The notes beneath the pieces were generated by a model. That model did no database searches. It worked only from the letters and a program-made list of their open reading frames with translations, and was not told the origin of the DNA. Shown here piece after piece: positions 5,837 to 7,412 of a DNA stretch of 7,412 nt. This DNA comes from Acidobacteriota bacterium (GTDB taxonomy: Bacteria; Acidobacteriota; Polarisedimenticolia; J045): NCBI GenBank assembly GCA_020350085.1, contig CP070706.1, positions 3,179,544 to 3,186,955 on the forward strand, written 5' to 3'. Made by a program: the position numbers and the translations under genes. Within the stretch, counting starts at the first letter, position 1. Each line of letters begins with the position of its first letter.

Positions 5837-5937
5837 CCCCTAGCCTGGATGACTCATGCGCCTGTAGGCGAGAGCGCAGCTTCACCGATAAATGCTCTCG
5901 CTCAGGCTGCAATCCGATGAGCGAGCCGGGCTAGGGG
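5837..5937 (+). ncRNA. Candidate structured RNA element, about 100 nt
   Basis: CCCCTAGCCTGG (5837-5848) pairs along its whole length with CCGGGCTAGGGG (5926-5937), giving 12 base pairs with one G-U. Inside this closing stem, CTCAT (5853-5857) pairs with ATGAG (5917-5921), and GCGAGAGC (5868-5875) pairs with GCTCTCGC (5894-5901) over an 18-nt loop. An alternative small hairpin, CGCC-TGTA-GGCG (5859-5870), overlaps the inner stem. It lies 38 bases after the secreted-protein gene and 135 before the next gene. It could be a 3'-UTR stabiliser, a small RNA or a leader element of the downstream gene. No known riboswitch core, tRNA feature or U-run was recognised. Confidence 0.45.
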
Positions 5938-6065
5938 GCCCCCTGACATCCCGTCCGATCGAGCGCGCCTATTCCATCGTTACCGCGTCAGCTCGAAAGG
6001 TGAAGCCCAGCTGCTGAAAGCGCGCACTGGTCGGCTGCGAGCAAGAAAGAGCAAGAAGGGGAGAA

Positions 6066-6083
6066 GCGGTCATGAATGACCGC
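6066..6083 (+). promoter_or_regulatory. Inverted repeat enclosing a start codon
   Basis: GCGGTCAT (6066-6073) and ATGACCGC (6076-6083) are perfect inverted arms either side of GA. In mRNA they would form a 7-bp stem with a UGAA loop, placing the ATG of the downstream gene (6072-6074) at the stem-loop junction. As DNA it could be a compact operator. A chance palindrome is possible. Confidence 0.35.
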
Positions 6084-7106
6084 GCGATCACCAGAATCGC
6101 CAAGCTGTGTGCCGCGATTTGCGTGGCCGGCCTCGCGGCATGTCTCCACACGCTCGCGCAGCGCGGCGAGCTTTCCATACAGGCTGGAGCCCTCTCGGGC
6201 GACTACGGCGGGCCGCTAAAAGCCGAGACGCAGTGGACCTCGATCGTCTACAAGGTGGGCGACGAGTTCCAATTCCGTGCCGAACTGCCGTTCGTCCGGG
6301 TTCGCTACTCCGATGCGGTGATCCAGACGGTCTTGGGTCCGGTACCCGATCCGGGTGGCGAAGGTCCTGGCTGGGGTGAACCGATCGCATCGCCAGGCGC
6401 CGACGGTCCCGGTCCCGGCCCGGGGAGTAACGGCCCCAGGTCGGGCTCCGGGCCGGGCTCGGGCTCGGAGTCGGGTCCGGAGTCGGACCCGCCCGGCCCC
6501 GGCGGCGATGATCCGGGAAGCAGCACCGTGGCTCGAGCTGCGACCACGCTGGACCCGTCGGAGCAGATCGTTCGGCGAGAGGCTCCGTGGCAGACGGGTC
6601 AGGGAGACCTGCAGGTGGGCGTGAGCCGCCGACTCGCTGGAGGCGGCGTTAAGGTGTATCGGATGGACCTCGGCGTCGACGTGAAGGTACCGACGGCCGA
6701 CGAGGAGAAGCTGCTCGGCACGGGCGAGTGGGACTATCGCGGCTTCGTTTCCGGGCAGTACGCCTTCTGGTCCGTCACCGGGTTCGCGGGAATGAGCTGG
6801 ACATCGCTGGGGGACCCGGAGGGCTTGATTCTCGAAGACGTCTTCGACGCATACATCGGATTGGCGAGCGAGCCGATCCGAGGCCGCGTCCTGTTGTCTG
6901 GATGGCTCGAAGGAACGGAGCAAGTCGTCGAGGGCATCGGTGCTCGGAGTGCTCTCGGCTTCGGGTTTCAGACGCTCGGACGCGTCCGCTTTCGGCTCCA
7001 AGCCACGGCGGGTCTGAGTGACGCGGCCGAGGACTACAGCGTCATCGCCGGTCTGGCGTTCGGCATCGCGCCAGTTCAAGCCGGGCCCCCGGCGATGGCG
7101 CGCTGA
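6072..7106 (+). CDS. Putative outer-membrane beta-barrel protein (Phenol_MetA_deg-like)
   Basis: A 344-residue envelope protein. ATG 6072 follows AAGGGGAG (6056-6063) by eight bases. Residues 1-30 are a signal peptide. LAAC at 21-24 fits a lipobox, so a lipid-anchored N-terminus is possible, although a cut near residue 30 is the alternative. The mature protein alternates amphipathic strands and turns. GQGDLQVGVSRRL (176-188) and VKVPTADEEKLLGTG (204-218) resemble the conserved core of the 'MetA-pathway of phenol degradation' outer-membrane family, which has transporter-like barrels of about 250-300 residues. Further strands (for example 221-243, 262-280 and 292-313) continue almost to the C-terminus, although the last dozen residues (VQAGPPAMAR) are not a classic barrel end. 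Residues about 89-150 are an insertion of Gly, Pro, Ser and Asp, probably a flexible external loop. The substrate is unknown. It may be co-expressed with the upstream secreted protein, but 272 bases and an RNA-scale fold lie between them. Confidence 0.7.
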   Translation: MNDRAITRIAKLCAAICVAGLAACLHTLAQRGELSIQAGALSGDYGGPLKAETQWTSIVYKVGDEFQFRAELPFVRVRYSDAVIQTVLGPVPDPGGEGPGWGEPIASPGADGPGPGPGSNGPRSGSGPGSGSESGPESDPPGPGGDDPGSSTVARAATTLDPSEQIVRREAPWQTGQGDLQVGVSRRLAGGGVKVYRMDLGVDVKVPTADEEKLLGTGEWDYRGFVSGQYAFWSVTGFAGMSWTSLGDPEGLILEDVFDAYIGLASEPIRGRVLLSGWLEGTEQVVEGIGARSALGFGFQTLGRVRFRLQATAGLSDAAEDYSVIAGLAFGIAPVQAGPPAMAR

Positions 7107-7171
7107 ACGATCCAGCGCCGTTGGTCGAGCGATGTGACCTTGCTCGTCGCTCTCGCGCTCAGCGATCGAGC

Positions 7172-7200
7172 TTGATGCGTCTCGCCGGCCAGCTTACACT
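7172..7200 (+). promoter_or_regulatory. Sigma-70-like promoter of the RodZ-like gene
   Basis: TTGATG (7172-7177) and TACACT (7195-7200) have the ideal 17-base spacing. The -35 box matches four of six consensus positions and the -10 box four of six. Transcription would start near 7207, just before the inverted-repeat leader, giving about 60 nt of leader to GTG 7266. Confidence 0.5.
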
Positions 7201-7225
7201 GCCGCGAATGGTCGTGCGGCCTCAT

Positions 7226-7286
7226 CTTCTCGCCGATGCCCGACAATCGCTTGTGGATCGGTGTCGTGACTAGCATCGGCGAGAAG
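7226..7286 (+). promoter_or_regulatory. Long leader hairpin (14-bp perfect inverted repeat)
   Basis: CTTCTCGCCGATGC (7226-7239) is the exact reverse complement of GCATCGGCGAGAAG (7273-7286), with 33 nt between the arms. Inside that loop CGACA (7241-7245) can pair with TGTCG (7262-7266), which would bury the first base of the likely GTG start. The 3' arm encodes residues 3-7 of the RodZ-like protein. The structure would form in any transcript from the promoter at 7172-7200 and could limit initiation on the downstream gene. Confidence 0.55.
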
Positions 7287-7412
7287 CTCTCACGCGAGCG
7301 CGAAAGTCGCGGTGCGACGATCGAGGACATGGTCCGCCGAACGGGGATCGGACGATCGTACCTTCAGGCTCTCGAGAACAACGACTTCGCAGCACTTCCA
7401 GGCCGGGCTTTC
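7266..7412 (+). CDS. RodZ-like HTH-domain protein, 3'-truncated by the window edge
   Basis: The first 49 residues read M(GTG)TSIGEKLSRERESRG, then a Cro/C1-type helix-turn-helix (TIEDMVRRTGIGRSYLQALE), then NNDFAALPGRAF. This is the N-terminal cytoplasmic domain of RodZ-type proteins (HTH_25), in which the LE-x-x-D-x-x-x-LP-x-x-x-F signature is typical. In characterised members this domain binds the cytoskeletal protein MreB, and a membrane segment and periplasmic domain follow, which would lie beyond the window. GTG 7266 fits the family's usual start just ahead of SIGEKL. In-frame ATG 7236 would add ten residues (MPDNRLWIGV) and lies within the inverted-repeat arm. Neither start has a good ribosome binding site. 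A stand-alone HTH regulator cannot be excluded from this fragment. Confidence 0.8.
   Translation, partial: MTSIGEKLSRERESRGATIEDMVRRTGIGRSYLQALENNDFAALPGRAF

Noticed and set aside
5837..5937. tRNA-Sec or other tRNA
   Set aside because: The length is similar, but the 12-bp closing stem, lack of a five-pair T-arm with a TTC-type loop and lack of an anticodon arm do not fit.
5933..5944. Palindrome AGGGGGCCCCCT
   Set aside because: It has no loop and can form only a very short hairpin, and it shares bases with the better-supported 12-bp stem of the element at 5837-5937. There is no T-run.
6029..6044. TGGTCGGCTGCGAGCA as a second sigma-54 promoter for the beta-barrel gene
   Set aside because: Spacing is right, but the -12 element (CGAGCA) and most of the -24 element disagree with consensus, and the start would lie only about 17 bases before the ATG, overlapping the ribosome binding site.
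6216..7079. 287-codon minus-strand frame
   Set aside because: It is antisense to the beta-barrel gene, which has a signal peptide, ribosome binding site and family-like core motifs.

Overview
The window is GC-rich DNA with every supported gene on the plus strand. The combination of sigma-54 activators with PAS domains, a HAF-repeat protein, a Phenol_MetA_deg-like outer-membrane protein and a RodZ-type HTH protein suggests a Gram-negative bacterium of the Myxococcota/Desulfobacterota kind. That placement is an inference from gene types and composition, not a marker-based assignment.

Layout. Positions 3-1274 hold the 3' part of a HAF-repeat protein, followed by a decayed coding remnant (1324-1532) and about 590 bases without a convincing gene, which contain a GC-rich hairpin and a candidate sigma-54 promoter. 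Next come two paralogous PAS + AAA+ genes of the bacterial enhancer-binding protein (bEBP, NtrC-type) family. The first (2124-3299) is degenerate: Walker A, Walker B, the GAFTGA loop, sensor II and the DNA-binding domain are altered or missing, while both arginine fingers remain. The second (3517-4845) is complete, with a sigma-70-like promoter in front and a strong intrinsic terminator behind (4986-5015). Downstream is a textbook sigma-54 control region: a 9-bp inverted repeat (5063-5089), a weak IHF-like site and a near-consensus -24/-12 element (5188-5203). It drives a small secreted Arg/Val/Thr-repeat protein (5290-5799). After it come a roughly 100-nt potential RNA fold (5837-5937), a beta-barrel-like envelope protein with a Gly/Pro/Ser-rich insertion (6072-7106), and the start of a RodZ-like HTH protein (from 7266) whose leader carries a 14-bp perfect inverted repeat.

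How it may work together (inference). The complete bEBP is the obvious candidate to bind the inverted repeat and activate the sigma-54 promoter of the secreted protein. The degenerate paralogue shares the same unusual Cys/His quartet in its PAS domain and could tune the active protein in mixed rings by donating arginine fingers without hydrolysing ATP. The likely output is an envelope or periplasmic response to a redox or metal-related signal. The most notable items are the active/degenerate bEBP pair, the compact sigma-54 promoter module with its unrecognised RVRT-repeat target, and two unexplained RNA-scale structures (5837-5937 and 7226-7286).
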